The notes under the pieces are model-generated. The model had not been told where the DNA came from, did not search any database, and worked only from the letters and a program-made list of their open reading frames with translations. Positions 7,672 through 17,082 of a stretch of 64,000 nucleotides of DNA are shown piece by piece; position 1 is the stretch's first letter; the number at the start of each line of letters is the position of its first letter. The stretch comes from Gammaproteobacteria bacterium (lineage in GTDB: Bacteria > Pseudomonadota > Gammaproteobacteria > GCA-001735895). Both the position numbers and the translations under genes were made by a program. Location of the stretch: contig JAHEKJ010000007.1 of assembly GCA_024638385.1 (NCBI GenBank), positions 1-64,000 on the forward strand. Direction: 5' to 3'.

Positions 7672-8919
7672 TCAGGAGGTCGCGCTGGTGAATTCCGGAT
7701 AGGCTTCCATGCCGCACTCGGCGAGGTCGACGCCGTCGTATTCCTCTTCCTCGCCGACGCGAATTCCAATAGTCGACTTGAGTGCGAACCAGACGACGAA
7801 GCTCGCGATGAAAACCCAGGCGAAGATCGTGATCGCGCCGACGATCTGGCCGCCGAAGCTCGAATCGCCGTTGGTCACGGGCACCAGCAGCAGGCCGAGC
7901 AATCCAACCACGCCGTGCACCGAGATCGCGCCCACCGGGTCGTCGATCCTGAGCTTGTCGAGCGTGACGATGCTGAACACGACCAGCACGCCGCCGATCC
8001 CGCCGAACAGCGTCGCCAGCAGCGGCGTCGGTGTCGACGGTTCGGCCGTGATCGCGACCAGGCCCGCGAGCGCGCCGTTCAACGCCATCGTGAGGTCGGC
8101 CTTGCCGAACATCATACGGGCGACGATCAGCGCCGCGATCAGTCCGCCGGCCGCCGCCGCATTGGTGTTCATGAACACCACCGCGACCGCGTTGGCGCTT
8201 TCGACCGTCGCCGTCGCCAGCACCGAACCGCCATTGAAGCCGAACCAGCCGAGCCACAGGATGAAGGTGCCGAGCGTCGCCAGCGGCAGGTTGGCGCCGG
8301 GTATCGCGTAGATCTGGCCCTGCTTGCCGTACTTGCCCTTGCGCGCGCCGAGCAGCAGCACGCCGGCCAGCGCCGCGGCGGCGCCGGCCATGTGCACGAT
8401 GCCGGAGCCGGCGAAGTCGGAAAAGCCGAGGTCGCCGAGCGTATACATGCCGAACACGGCCTCGCCGCCCCAGGTCCAGCTACCCTCGAGCGGGTAGATG
8501 ACGCCAGTCATGAACACCGCGAAGATCAGGAACGCCCACAGTTTCATGCGTTCGGCGACCGCGCCCGACACGATCGACATCGCGGTCGCGACGAACACGA
8601 CCTGGAAGTAAAAGTCCGCCGATGGCGCATAGGTCGCGGGCTCTTCGGCGCCGGCGACGCCGTCTCCGGTAATCCCCGACAGAAACAGGCTGAAATCGCC
8701 CCCGCCGTACATGATCGAGTAGCCGCATACCATATACATGGTGCACGCGACGGCGTAGAGCGAGACGTTCTTGGTCAGGATCTCGGTCGTGTTTTTCGCC
8801 CGCACGAGACCGGCTTCGAGCATCGCGAAGCCGGCCGCCATCCACATGACGAGAGCGCCGCAAACGAGGAAGTAAAAGGTATCGAGCGCGTACTGCAATT
8901 GAAAAATCTGGTCTTCCAT
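7672..8919 (-). CDS. amt: Ammonium transporter
   Basis: Inner-membrane ammonium channel of the Amt/MEP/Rh family, 415 residues with about eleven transmembrane helices. Typical segments are FAMLEAGLVRAKN, FAGSGIVHMAGAAAALAG with a pore histidine (the ammonium signature DFAGSG.VH), GAFILWLGWFGFNGGS-like text near residue 215 and GGIGGVLVVFS. It is encoded 9 bp after glnK on the same strand, the usual glnK-amtB pair, where GlnK blocks the channel when nitrogen is plentiful. It is probably under NtrC control through the sites upstream of glnK. Confidence 0.95.
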   Translation of the reverse strand: MEDQIFQLQYALDTFYFLVCGALVMWMAAGFAMLEAGLVRAKNTTEILTKNVSLYAVACTMYMVCGYSIMYGGGDFSLFLSGITGDGVAGAEEPATYAPSADFYFQVVFVATAMSIVSGAVAERMKLWAFLIFAVFMTGVIYPLEGSWTWGGEAVFGMYTLGDLGFSDFAGSGIVHMAGAAAALAGVLLLGARKGKYGKQGQIYAIPGANLPLATLGTFILWLGWFGFNGGSVLATATVESANAVAVVFMNTNAAAAGGLIAALIVARMMFGKADLTMALNGALAGLVAITAEPSTPTPLLATLFGGIGGVLVVFSIVTLDKLRIDDPVGAISVHGVVGLLGLLLVPVTNGDSSFGGQIVGAITIFAWVFIASFVVWFALKSTIGIRVGEEEEYDGVDLAECGMEAYPEFTSATS

Positions 8920-8928
8920 ACTGCTCTC

Positions 8929-9376
<448 letters not shown>

Positions 9377-9390
9377 AAAATTACATTTAT

Positions 9391-9407
9391 TGCACCAAAC
9401 TGGTGAG
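9391..9407. promoter_or_regulatory. NtrC-type operator 2, overlapping the ubiK ribosome binding site
   Basis: TGCACCAAACTGGTGAG contains the palindromic core CACCA-AAC-TGGTG. Its centre is 31 bp (three helical turns) from the centre of operator 1, as expected for paired NtrC dimers. It ends 3 bp before the ubiK ATG and covers its GGTGAGAG ribosome binding site. Confidence 0.6.
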
Positions 9408-9410
9408 AGT

Positions 9411-9668
9411 ATGATCGACAACCAAACCCTGAATCGCCTGTCGGACCAGATCGCCGAGTTGCTGCCTCCCGGCTTGCAGCAGGTCAAACAGGATTTCGAC
9501 GCGCGCCTGAAACGGCTGCTGCAGGAGCAGCTCGCGCATTACGAAATGGTCAGCCGCGAGGAATTCGATTTGCAGGCGCGCGTCCTCGCGCGTACCCGCG
9601 AAAAGCTCGAAGCGATGGAAGCCCGCATCGCCGAACTCGAGCAGGCCCTGGCCGACAGGCAGGACTGA
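9411..9668 (+). CDS. ubiK: Ubiquinone biosynthesis accessory factor UbiK (BMFP domain)
   Basis: An 85-residue coiled-coil protein of the YqiC/BMFP family, which supports the cytosolic Ubi complex together with UbiJ. It shows the family pattern: LNRLSDQIAELLPPG, QVKQDFDARLKRLLQEQL, then EMVSREEFDLQARVLARTRE and a C-terminal heptad helix. GGTGAGAG precedes the ATG at 9411. It is divergent from glnK, sharing a spacer with two NtrC-like sites. In relatives it is often next to comM; here comM lies 7 kb away. Confidence 0.88.
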   Translation: MIDNQTLNRLSDQIAELLPPGLQQVKQDFDARLKRLLQEQLAHYEMVSREEFDLQARVLARTREKLEAMEARIAELEQALADRQD

Positions 9669-9740
9669 TCGCGCCGCAATCGCCATCTCCGAGTTTTTGC
9701 TCGGCGCAAAAATCTAGACGCAAATTCCGAAAATCCGAGT

Positions 9741-11351
9741 CTATCGCTCCGCGCAGGGATTACACGTCGTGACCGGATACAGCGGCGCGAGCCGGGCCGC
9801 GGCCGGCGGGCGCCGCTGTAGCCACGGCCACAGCTCGGCCCGCAGCGCGCGCCACAGTTGATCGCCACGCCAGGCTGTCGGTGTCTTCGCGTAGAGCGCG
9901 GCATCGAGCCGCCCGAGCTCGGCGATCGATTCCGACGATCGCAGATACCGGCGCAACTGCCACAGACCGACGGGCGTCGTCTCCGGTCGGCGACCGCTGG
10001 CCCAGTCGAGCAACGCGCGGCGCGCGGCGGCGGGATCCGTGTTGCGACACGCGGCTCGCAGGCGCCAGAGCCGGGCCGTCGCCACCAGCCAACCGCGGCG
10101 GGCGGCCTCGAGCGCGACCGCGGCGAGCGCGACCAGGCCCAGCGGCAGCAGCCACATCCACGGCGCCAGGGTGCGCCCGCCGGCGGCTCCCTCGACGGGA
10201 TCCGGACGCGGCAGCGCGACGACGATCAGCGACTTGCCGGGAAGCGTGAGTTCGCGCATCCGGTCGACGCCCAGGTCCCACCAGGCCAGGCGCAAGGCGG
10301 GAATATCGACGCGCCCGGCGCGCGTCAGTACGATCGCGAACGGTTGTTCGAGGCGCGCCACGAGTTCGCGTCCGACGAAGCCGTGGCGACGTTGCGCCTG
10401 GTCGGGATAGACGCGATAGGCGTCGCCGTCGGCCGCGAACAGGTCCCCGGGTAACGCGTCGGCCGGCAACCCGCGGGCCTCGAGCGTCAGGATGCGCCGC
10501 AGCGAGTCGCCGACGCGGTAACTGCCGGGCGGCAGTTCCCAGCGCTGCGACCCTTCGAACGCGCGCGCCGGGAGCCACGGACCGTCGCCGAACTCGGCGG
10601 GCACATCGCGCAGCTCGAGCTCGAACGGTCGACTGCGGCGGAAGATTCGCCGCGGCGGAATCGCGGTGTCGTCGTCCCCACGCCAGGCGCCGACCCGGCC
10701 GCGGAAACTGGCGGACGGAATCTGCAGCCGCCCGGGCGCGCCGGCAAAGACCGCCATCACTCGCTCGTTGACGTCGAGCCCGCCGTCGCGGTAGTCGATC
10801 TCGTCGACGCCGCGAAAGGTCAGCGCGTCCTCGATTCGCGGCTCGCTCCAGTAAAACTGCGACACCGGCGTATTGTGCAGCACGCGCAGGTTCAGATTGA
10901 TCTGCTGGCCGACGTAGGGCGCGGGCGTATCGGCCTCGACCTCGACCGTTACCTGCTGGGCGGCGCGCGCCGCGTCGGGCAAGGTCAGCACCGGCAGCGT
11001 CAGCGCCGGCGTTCGCCAGTCGCCGATCGCGAGTCGTGGCAGCCGCAGCGAGCCGGCCCGGCGCGGCACGAGTTCGACGTCCCAGTGCATGCGGTTGATA
11101 TATCCGTCGTCGGCGATCGCGCGCGACGTTCGCGAATCGACCTTGAGCACCTCGAAATCGCGCTCGAGCGGCTGCGTGTCGAGCGCATACAGCGACGGGA
11201 TCTCGCTGCGATACTCGATCGACAGCCGCACGATGTCGCCGACATAAGCCGCCGCCGGTTCGAGCCTGATTTCCTGTGCCTGGGCGGGAGTCGCGCAGAG
11301 CGCCAGTCCCAGCGACAAACCGAGCGCGGCAATGCGCGACATGCCGCTCAC
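9741..11351 (-). CDS. batD: BatD-like periplasmic/membrane protein
   Basis: Last gene of the moxR-bat operon. It has 536 residues: a signal peptide (LGLSLGLALCATPAQA), then repeated beta-sandwich domains (AYVGDIVRLSIEY, PYVGQQINLNLRVLHN), a C-terminal membrane helix (APWMWLLPLGLVALAAVALEA) and a cytosolic helical tail. BatD proteins were named from Bacteroides aerotolerance genes. The family is thought to present beta domains in the periplasm next to the VWA proteins BatA and BatB; the biochemical role is not settled. It overlaps the start of the upstream batBC stop by 4 bp. Confidence 0.85.
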   Translation of the reverse strand: MSGMSRIAALGLSLGLALCATPAQAQEIRLEPAAAYVGDIVRLSIEYRSEIPSLYALDTQPLERDFEVLKVDSRTSRAIADDGYINRMHWDVELVPRRAGSLRLPRLAIGDWRTPALTLPVLTLPDAARAAQQVTVEVEADTPAPYVGQQINLNLRVLHNTPVSQFYWSEPRIEDALTFRGVDEIDYRDGGLDVNERVMAVFAGAPGRLQIPSASFRGRVGAWRGDDDTAIPPRRIFRRSRPFELELRDVPAEFGDGPWLPARAFEGSQRWELPPGSYRVGDSLRRILTLEARGLPADALPGDLFAADGDAYRVYPDQAQRRHGFVGRELVARLEQPFAIVLTRAGRVDIPALRLAWWDLGVDRMRELTLPGKSLIVVALPRPDPVEGAAGGRTLAPWMWLLPLGLVALAAVALEAARRGWLVATARLWRLRAACRNTDPAAARRALLDWASGRRPETTPVGLWQLRRYLRSSESIAELGRLDAALYAKTPTAWRGDQLWRALRAELWPWLQRRPPAAARLAPLYPVTTCNPCAER

Positions 11352-13093
11352 CGCTCCTGTCGAATCTGGCGCTGGTAATCGCGCAGAAACTTTCGCCGGA
11401 ACAGGTCGCTCGAAGAGTCGGGCAATGCCTCGAGCCAGCTTTCGATGGCCTCGGCGCCGCGCGCGTCGAGCGATTCGCCGGCGCGCAGCAGGAACTGCTC
11501 CAGCGTCGGATCGCTGCCGTCGTAGGTTTCGACGAAGTCGAGCGGCGAGGATCCCGGCGACGCGCCAAGACCGGCGTCCGCCTGGTCTTCGTCGCCTGGA
11601 TTTTGCGACGCCTGGCCGGCGACGCCGATGCGCGGCTGGGCGCTGCCGAGCTCGCCAGCTTCGGTCGAGGTCTCGCCATCGTCGTCTTCCGGGTTCATGC
11701 CGGCTTCGACCGCGGCGCGCTCGAGGTAAGCTTGTAACAACCGGCGATTGAAGCGCGCCGCATCATGCTCCGGATCGAGTTCGAGCGCGCGCGAATAGGC
11801 GTGAACCGCCTCGGGAAACCGCTGCAGGTGCGCCTCGGCGTTGCCGCGGTTGTACCAGGCGTCGGCGCCGGAGGCGCGGCTGAACTCTTCGCGCGCGAGG
11901 GCGTAGCGCCGCTCGCGGAAATGAATCGCGCCGCGCAGCATCGGCGCCGAGGACAGCGCCAGCGCCCGCGCCAGATCGCCGCGCCGGAAGGCGGCATGGG
12001 CCCGCTGCTCCGCGTGCTGCCAGACGCCGCCATCGTCCGCCGCCGTTGCCGTCTGGTCGTATGGCGCCGCGACGGCCAGCAGCAATACCCACAGCAGGTT
12101 ACGGCGAAACAGCAGTAACGCCAGCGGCAACGCCAGCCAGACCAGCACGACGCCGTCGTTGGCGCGCGGCCGCCAGGTCGCGGCGGGATCGTCGTCGAGT
12201 TCGACCAGCGAGTCGCGATCGAAGTCCGAAACGGCCCGACCGAAGACGTCCGCACCGGAGGTCAGCGCCTGGTAGGCGCCGTTGCCGATGCGCGCGATGC
12301 GTTCGAGATTGTCGAATTCGGGCCGCGCCAGGCGGTAGCCGCCTTGCGCGTCGCGCGCCAGGCCGCCGCTTCGATCACGCAGCGGTCCGCCCTCGGCCGT
12401 GCCGATCGCGAGCACCGATACCCGGTGCCCGCGCTCGCTCGCGGCCAGCGCCGCGCGCACTGCCAGCTCGACCTCGTCGACGCCGTCGGTCAGCAGCAAA
12501 ATCTGGCCGCGGCCGGCAACCGACGCGCCCAGTAAGCTGGCTGCGGCCGCGATGCCGAGGTCCGCGCGGCTACCGTCGAGCGGCATGGTGGCGGGCGACA
12601 AGGCGCCGAGAAACGCGTCCAGCGTGCGCGCGTCGCTGGTCAGCGGGGCAACGACGAAGGCCGCGCCGGCAAACGCGACGAGACCGGTTTCGCCGTCGAA
12701 ATCGGCGCCTACAATGGCGCGCGCCGCTTCGAGTGCCTGGGCGTGTCGACTCGGCTTGACGTCCTCGACCTGCATCGACTGCGACAAATCGAGCACCAGC
12801 ACGCGCGCGGCAAAAGACGTCAGTAACGGGTGCGATTGCAGCCGCCAGCTCGGACCGGCAGCGCCGACGATAGCGAGGGTCAACACCGCGGCCAGCATCC
12901 GGAACGCCCGGCGATGCCCGCCGGCGCCGCCGGCTTCCGGGGCCAGATGCGCGAACAGCGGCGCATCGCAGACCCGCACCCAGGCGGAGCGCGCCCGCAG
13001 GCGGCGCGCCACCAGCCAGGCCAGGCCCCAGGCGGGCGGCAATAACAGCAATACCGCCGGATACAGAAAACCGAAAGCGCCGGCCGAATTCAT
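11348..13093 (-). CDS. batB: Fused BatB/BatC: VWA domain plus TPR protein
   Basis: Membrane protein of 581 residues. An N-terminal hydrophobic anchor is followed by a second helix near 64-82, a von Willebrand A domain with the MIDAS DLSQS at 102-106 and LLTDGVD downstream, and a membrane helix around 315-345. The C-terminal half holds TPRs (WYNRGNAEAHLQRFPEAVHAYSRALELDPEH as the clearest unit), then an acidic, Gly/Ser-rich linker and a helical tail ending RRKFLRDYQRQIRQER. In many species BatB and BatC are separate genes. The start overlaps batA by 4 bp. Confidence 0.85.
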   Translation of the reverse strand: MNSAGAFGFLYPAVLLLLPPAWGLAWLVARRLRARSAWVRVCDAPLFAHLAPEAGGAGGHRRAFRMLAAVLTLAIVGAAGPSWRLQSHPLLTSFAARVLVLDLSQSMQVEDVKPSRHAQALEAARAIVGADFDGETGLVAFAGAAFVVAPLTSDARTLDAFLGALSPATMPLDGSRADLGIAAAASLLGASVAGRGQILLLTDGVDEVELAVRAALAASERGHRVSVLAIGTAEGGPLRDRSGGLARDAQGGYRLARPEFDNLERIARIGNGAYQALTSGADVFGRAVSDFDRDSLVELDDDPAATWRPRANDGVVLVWLALPLALLLFRRNLLWVLLLAVAAPYDQTATAADDGGVWQHAEQRAHAAFRRGDLARALALSSAPMLRGAIHFRERRYALAREEFSRASGADAWYNRGNAEAHLQRFPEAVHAYSRALELDPEHDAARFNRRLLQAYLERAAVEAGMNPEDDDGETSTEAGELGSAQPRIGVAGQASQNPGDEDQADAGLGASPGSSPLDFVETYDGSDPTLEQFLLRAGESLDARGAEAIESWLEALPDSSSDLFRRKFLRDYQRQIRQER

Positions 13094-14082
13094 GTTGCCG
13101 GCTCCCGCGCATCGCGCCGCAAGCCGACGACATAGACGCCCAGCGGCAGCGCGCAGAGCGCCAGCGGCAGCGCGAACAGTTCGCGGCGCGGCCGGAAAGC
13201 GCGGAATTCGTGATCGACCGGCTCGAGCCGATCGAGTTCGGCGTAAATCTGCTCCAGCGCGGCGCGATCGGTGGCGCGAAAATAGCGGCCGCCGGTAACC
13301 CCGGCAATGCGCCGCAACGTCGGTTCGTCGAGCGCCGAGCCTTCCGGAATGCCTTGCGTACCGTAGGTGCGGCGCAGTGTTTCCGCATCGCTGCCGACGC
13401 CGATCGTGTAGATCCTGAGCCCCTGCCGCCGCGCCAATAACGCCGACGTGACCGGATCCTGAAAGCCGGCGGTATTGCTGCCGTCGGTGACCAGGATCAG
13501 GACCTTGTGGCGCGCCTCCTGCTCGCGCAGCGACTTGACCGCGAGCCCGATCGCGTCACCGATCGCGGTGCGCCGTCCGGCGAGCCCGGTACTGATGTCG
13601 TCGAGCAAATGCCTGAGCGTCTCGAGATCGAAAGTCAGCGGCACGAAGGCGTAGGCGTTGGTGCCGAACAGGATCAGGCCGACGCGATCGCCGGCGCGGC
13701 GCTCGATGAAATCGTCGACCACGAGCTTGAGCACCTCGAGCCGGCTGGCGCCGCGCGCGTCGATCGTCATGTCGGGCTCGCTCATGCTGCCGGAGATATC
13801 CACGGCCAGCATCAGGTCGCGGCCGCTGCTGATTCGCGAGACCGGATCGTCGAGCCAGTAGGGTCGGCTCGCGGCCAGCAGCAGCAGCGCCCAGATCCCC
13901 CACAAACACCACGCGGCGAGATCGGGCCGGGTCGCGCCGCCCGGCGGCACGGCCGAATCCGCGCCCTGCAACAAAGATACCGCGAGCGCCGCCTCGCCGC
14001 GTTCGACCGGCGGCAAGACGCGTCGCAGCAGCAGTGGCGCCGGCAGCAGCGCCAGCATCCAGACGTGATCGATGCTCAGCAT
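13090..14082 (-). CDS. batA: BatA: VWA domain membrane protein
   Basis: A 330-residue protein with an N-terminal membrane helix, a second at about 58-71, a VWA domain with MIDAS DISGS at 95-99 and a C-terminal helix (LPLALCALPLGVYVVGL). The metal site suggests ligand binding by the domain exposed to one side of the inner membrane. The start at 14082 is preferred because it overlaps the DUF4381 stop by 7 bp, whereas an upstream ATG at 14139 would embed 19 Arg/Ala-rich residues. It works with BatB, probably as a chaperone-like complex driven by MoxR. Confidence 0.85.
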   Translation of the reverse strand: MLSIDHVWMLALLPAPLLLRRVLPPVERGEAALAVSLLQGADSAVPPGGATRPDLAAWCLWGIWALLLLAASRPYWLDDPVSRISSGRDLMLAVDISGSMSEPDMTIDARGASRLEVLKLVVDDFIERRAGDRVGLILFGTNAYAFVPLTFDLETLRHLLDDISTGLAGRRTAIGDAIGLAVKSLREQEARHKVLILVTDGSNTAGFQDPVTSALLARRQGLRIYTIGVGSDAETLRRTYGTQGIPEGSALDEPTLRRIAGVTGGRYFRATDRAALEQIYAELDRLEPVDHEFRAFRPRRELFALPLALCALPLGVYVVGLRRDAREPAT

Positions 14083-14579
14083 CGGCCGGCTCCTCGCGCC
14101 CGCAGCCGGGGCGCGACCGCGCCGAGCCAGTGCTCGCACAGCGCGAAGACTTCGTCGGCATCGAAATCCATGCCGGGCCGGTATTGCTGCGCACCGAAAA
14201 TTCGCCCGGCGCCATCCGAGAAGGACGCGTCGCCAGCGGCCTGATCGAGAAACGCAAGCCAGCGTTCGCCGCTGAGCGCAGCGACCCGTGCCGGCGGATA
14301 GGCCTGCAGCGCGACGCGCTTCAACCAGGCCGCTAGCTCACCCGCCAGCGCCGGCGGATCGCCGCGCGCGGCGTGGCGACGGCGAATCGCGTCGAGTTCG
14401 GCGCCGGCCGCGACGAGGTGTCGCCAGATTCGACGTCGCCGGCGTCGAAAACCGAACCAGCCGAGCAGCGCCACGAACAATGCGAGTCCCAGCCATTCGG
14501 CCGGCGCCAGCAGGTACCACGGTGGTTCCGGCGGCGGCACGATGTCGCGCAGTTCGAGCAGCAGTTCGTCGGCGGTCAC
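14076..14579 (-). CDS. DUF4381 family membrane protein
   Basis: A 167-residue protein with one membrane helix (WLGLALFVALLGWFGF, about 29-44) preceded by a proline-rich segment and followed by a basic stretch of seven arginines and a soluble helical domain. The pattern LAGELAAWLKRVALQAYPPARVAALSGERWLAFLD is typical of the small protein that sits between DUF58 and batA in moxR operons. Its role is unknown beyond this conserved position. Confidence 0.8.
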   Translation of the reverse strand: MTADELLLELRDIVPPPEPPWYLLAPAEWLGLALFVALLGWFGFRRRRRRIWRHLVAAGAELDAIRRRHAARGDPPALAGELAAWLKRVALQAYPPARVAALSGERWLAFLDQAAGDASFSDGAGRIFGAQQYRPGMDFDADEVFALCEHWLGAVAPRLRARGAGRC

Positions 14580-14580
14580 G

Positions 14581-15495
14581 TCAGGTCCTCAGTGCCCGTT
14601 GCAACTGCGCTGCGATCGGCTCGTTGCAGGAGAGCGAGAAGGCCGCCAGGTTGAAGCTCGACGCGAGACGCTCTATGCGTTGCCGATGCGCGCGCTGGCG
14701 CGATTCGATCCACGGGTCGTTGCGGCGTAGTAACAGTTCATGACGCTCGACGCCGATCAGCACCGGGTAGGCGCCCGCCGGCCAGGCTTCGACCTCGGTG
14801 CGATCGTGAATCCAGAAGAGGTTGATGTCGTTGTGCCGGACCAGCGCCGAGACGTGTTCCGGCGACTGCTCGTCGAGGCCGATGAAATCGGAGATCAGCG
14901 TGATGATCGACCCCGGCTTGACCACACGCTGCAGTTCACGCAACAGGAAATTGAGCCGGCTCGGCCGGCCGGCCGGATCGGGCGCGCGGTTGACGCTCTC
15001 GACGAGGTGGTGAAAGACGCCCATCAGGCCGGCGCGGGTCTTTCCCGGGCGGACTTCGTGATGGCTGTCGGCGGTAACGATCAACCCGCCGATGCGCGCG
15101 CCGGTGCGGTTCGCTAGCCAACCGACGTGCGCCGCGGCCTGCGCCGCCGCGTGCGATTTCAGCGCGTGACGGGTGCCGAAGAACAGCGTCGGCGACAGGT
15201 CGATAGCGAGCAGGAAGCGGCGCTCTTTTTCCTCGGCGAAAACCTTGGTGTGCGCTTCGCCGGTGCGTGCCATGACCCGCCAGTCCATCGTACGCACGTC
15301 GTCCCCCGGGGCATAGGCGCGCGATTCCTCGTACTCCATGCCGCGGCCGCGTACGCGGGTCTCGCGCGCGCCGGCGCGAAAGCTCAGGCGCCGCCGCAGT
15401 TGCCGCAGCGACAGCCCGGCGAGCTGACCCCGCAGCGCGACCAGGTCCTCGATTGAGACCTGGACGCCCGGAATCGGGGCGGACGCGGCCGGCAT
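14581..15495 (-). CDS. DUF58 domain protein (VWA-like) of the moxR operon
   Basis: A 304-residue cytosolic protein. The hallmark ESRAYAPGDDVRTMDWRVMART (about residues 57-78) is followed by ERRFLLAIDLSPTLFFG, where the usual DxSxS MIDAS is reduced to D-L-S-P-T, so metal binding may be weakened. The family is almost always found next to MoxR AAA proteins and is viewed as an adaptor or substrate. It lies 2 bp after moxR. Confidence 0.85.
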   Translation of the reverse strand: MPAASAPIPGVQVSIEDLVALRGQLAGLSLRQLRRRLSFRAGARETRVRGRGMEYEESRAYAPGDDVRTMDWRVMARTGEAHTKVFAEEKERRFLLAIDLSPTLFFGTRHALKSHAAAQAAAHVGWLANRTGARIGGLIVTADSHHEVRPGKTRAGLMGVFHHLVESVNRAPDPAGRPSRLNFLLRELQRVVKPGSIITLISDFIGLDEQSPEHVSALVRHNDINLFWIHDRTEVEAWPAGAYPVLIGVERHELLLRRNDPWIESRQRAHRQRIERLASSFNLAAFSLSCNEPIAAQLQRALRT

Positions 15496-15497
15496 CG

Positions 15498-16487
15498 TCA
15501 GCTCACCGGCACTTGCTCGAGCAGCGCGTCGATCACGCGATCGACCGATACGCCGTCGGCCTCGGCCTGGTAGGTCAGCAGGATGCGATGGCGCATGGCT
15601 TCGTGCGCGAGTTGCTGCACGTCGTCCGGCGAGACGTAATCGCGGCCATCGAGCCAGGCCAGCGCGCGGCTGCAGCGATCCAGCGCGAGCGACGCACGCG
15701 GGCTCGCGCCGTACTGGATCCAGCGCTCGAGCCCGGCGCCGTACTGCTGCGGGTAGCGGCTGGCCTGCACCAGTTGCGCGACATAGCGCTCGACCTGCGG
15801 TGCGACGTGCAGATCGAGCACCTCGCGACGCGCGGCCAGCAGGGTTTGCCGGGACACCGGCAGCGCCCGTGGCCGCGCGAGCGCGTCCGCGTCCTCGCGC
15901 GCCTCGGCGCGCACGCGCTGCATGATGTCGACCTCGGTGTCGGCCGCGGGATAATCGATGACGACCTTGAGCAGGAAACGATCGAGTTGCGACTCGGGCA
16001 ACGGGTAGGTGCCCTCCTGCTCGATCGGGTTTTGCGTCGCCATGACGAAGAACGGCGTCGGCAATTGGTAGCTGTTGCCGCCGACCGTAATCTGACGCTC
16101 CTCCATCGCCTCCAGCAGCGCCGCCTGCACCTTGGCCGGCGCGCGATTGATTTCGTCGGCGACGATGACCGGATTAAACAGCGGTCCCTGCTGGAAACGA
16201 AAGCTGCTGTCCTGCGGGCGGTAAACGTCGGTACCGGTCAGGTCCGCGGGCAGCAGGTCCGGCGTGAACTGAATCCGCTGGTATTCGCCCTCGATGCCGC
16301 TCGCCAGCGTTTTCACGGCGCGCGTCTTGGCAAGACCCGGCGGACCCTCGACGAGGATGTGCCCGTCGGACAGCAACGCGACAAGCATGCGCGAAACCAG
16401 CCTCGGCTGACCGAGGATCCGGCCGTTCATGTAATCGACCAGATCGGCGATCTGGTCGCGCGGTGAAATCGGAGCGGTATCTGGCAT
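15498..16487 (-). CDS. moxR: MoxR family AAA+ ATPase
   Basis: Cytosolic AAA+ ATPase thought to help mature or remodel complexes with VWA proteins. The 329-residue form from ATG 16487 has Walker A GPPGLAKT (48-55), Walker B VIVADEINRAP, sensor 1 VMATQNPIEQEGTYPLPE and the arginine of sensor 2 near RASLALDRCSRA. A longer in-frame start at 16556 adds 23 residues, mostly Arg/Pro, and no clear ribosome site was seen for either start. It is the first gene of the operon leading into DUF58 and the Bat genes. Confidence 0.9.
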   Translation of the reverse strand: MPDTAPISPRDQIADLVDYMNGRILGQPRLVSRMLVALLSDGHILVEGPPGLAKTRAVKTLASGIEGEYQRIQFTPDLLPADLTGTDVYRPQDSSFRFQQGPLFNPVIVADEINRAPAKVQAALLEAMEERQITVGGNSYQLPTPFFVMATQNPIEQEGTYPLPESQLDRFLLKVVIDYPAADTEVDIMQRVRAEAREDADALARPRALPVSRQTLLAARREVLDLHVAPQVERYVAQLVQASRYPQQYGAGLERWIQYGASPRASLALDRCSRALAWLDGRDYVSPDDVQQLAHEAMRHRILLTYQAEADGVSVDRVIDALLEQVPVS

Positions 16488-16656
16488 GGGCACGGCGCGG
16501 CGCGAGTGTCGATTCGGCCCGACCGGTTCCGCTGCGGGATTCGACCGGGTACGCACGCAGGATAATCACCCGCCGCCGGAATTACCAGCGCCGTTCAGAG
16601 TCGCACGCGAGCCCTTCGCGGCGCGCGCGGCTGGCCGCGACAATCGCCGTCGGCCG

Positions 16657-16869
16657 TCAGGCTTCGCGGTCGCGCGTGCCGGTGTCGATGCCGAACAGCG
16701 CGTACGGCGGGCACCAGCCGACGATCGCGGTGGCGAGCAATACCAAGCCGATGACCAGCGCGACGATGGCAATCGTGCCTTGAAGCAGGCCGGCCGGCCA
16801 GCTCGCAATCAATGCAACCCCGGCCAAAGCGCGCAGCGTGCGATCGATTTTACCGACGTTCGGTCTCAT
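16657..16869 (-). CDS. DUF2892 family small membrane protein
   Basis: A 70-residue two-helix inner-membrane protein. It has the family start NVGKIDRTLRALAGVALI, then a hydrophobic hairpin and the terminal GWCPPYALFGIDTGT. GAGAAAGGA directly precedes the ATG. Members are often near sulfurtransferases or oxidative stress genes, but here the gene is alone between moxR and comM. No function can be assigned. Confidence 0.85.
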   Translation of the reverse strand: MRPNVGKIDRTLRALAGVALIASWPAGLLQGTIAIVALVIGLVLLATAIVGWCPPYALFGIDTGTRDREA

Positions 16870-17082
16870 TCCTTTCTCCCGTGGTTAGTTTCGTCGCCGC
16901 GCGGCCCGCAGGGGCTGTCGCCGGCGCAGGGCGCCGCGCGGCCGTCGAGACTCCAGCCTAGGGTATCGCCGGGCTGACGGCTTGACCGGGATCAGTTAGA
17001 GCGCGGACTCGCCTCGTGGTACACTGCGCCCAGGTGGGACCGGGAAGGTTCCGCAAATCGAAAAACAGGAAAGGATTCCGCC

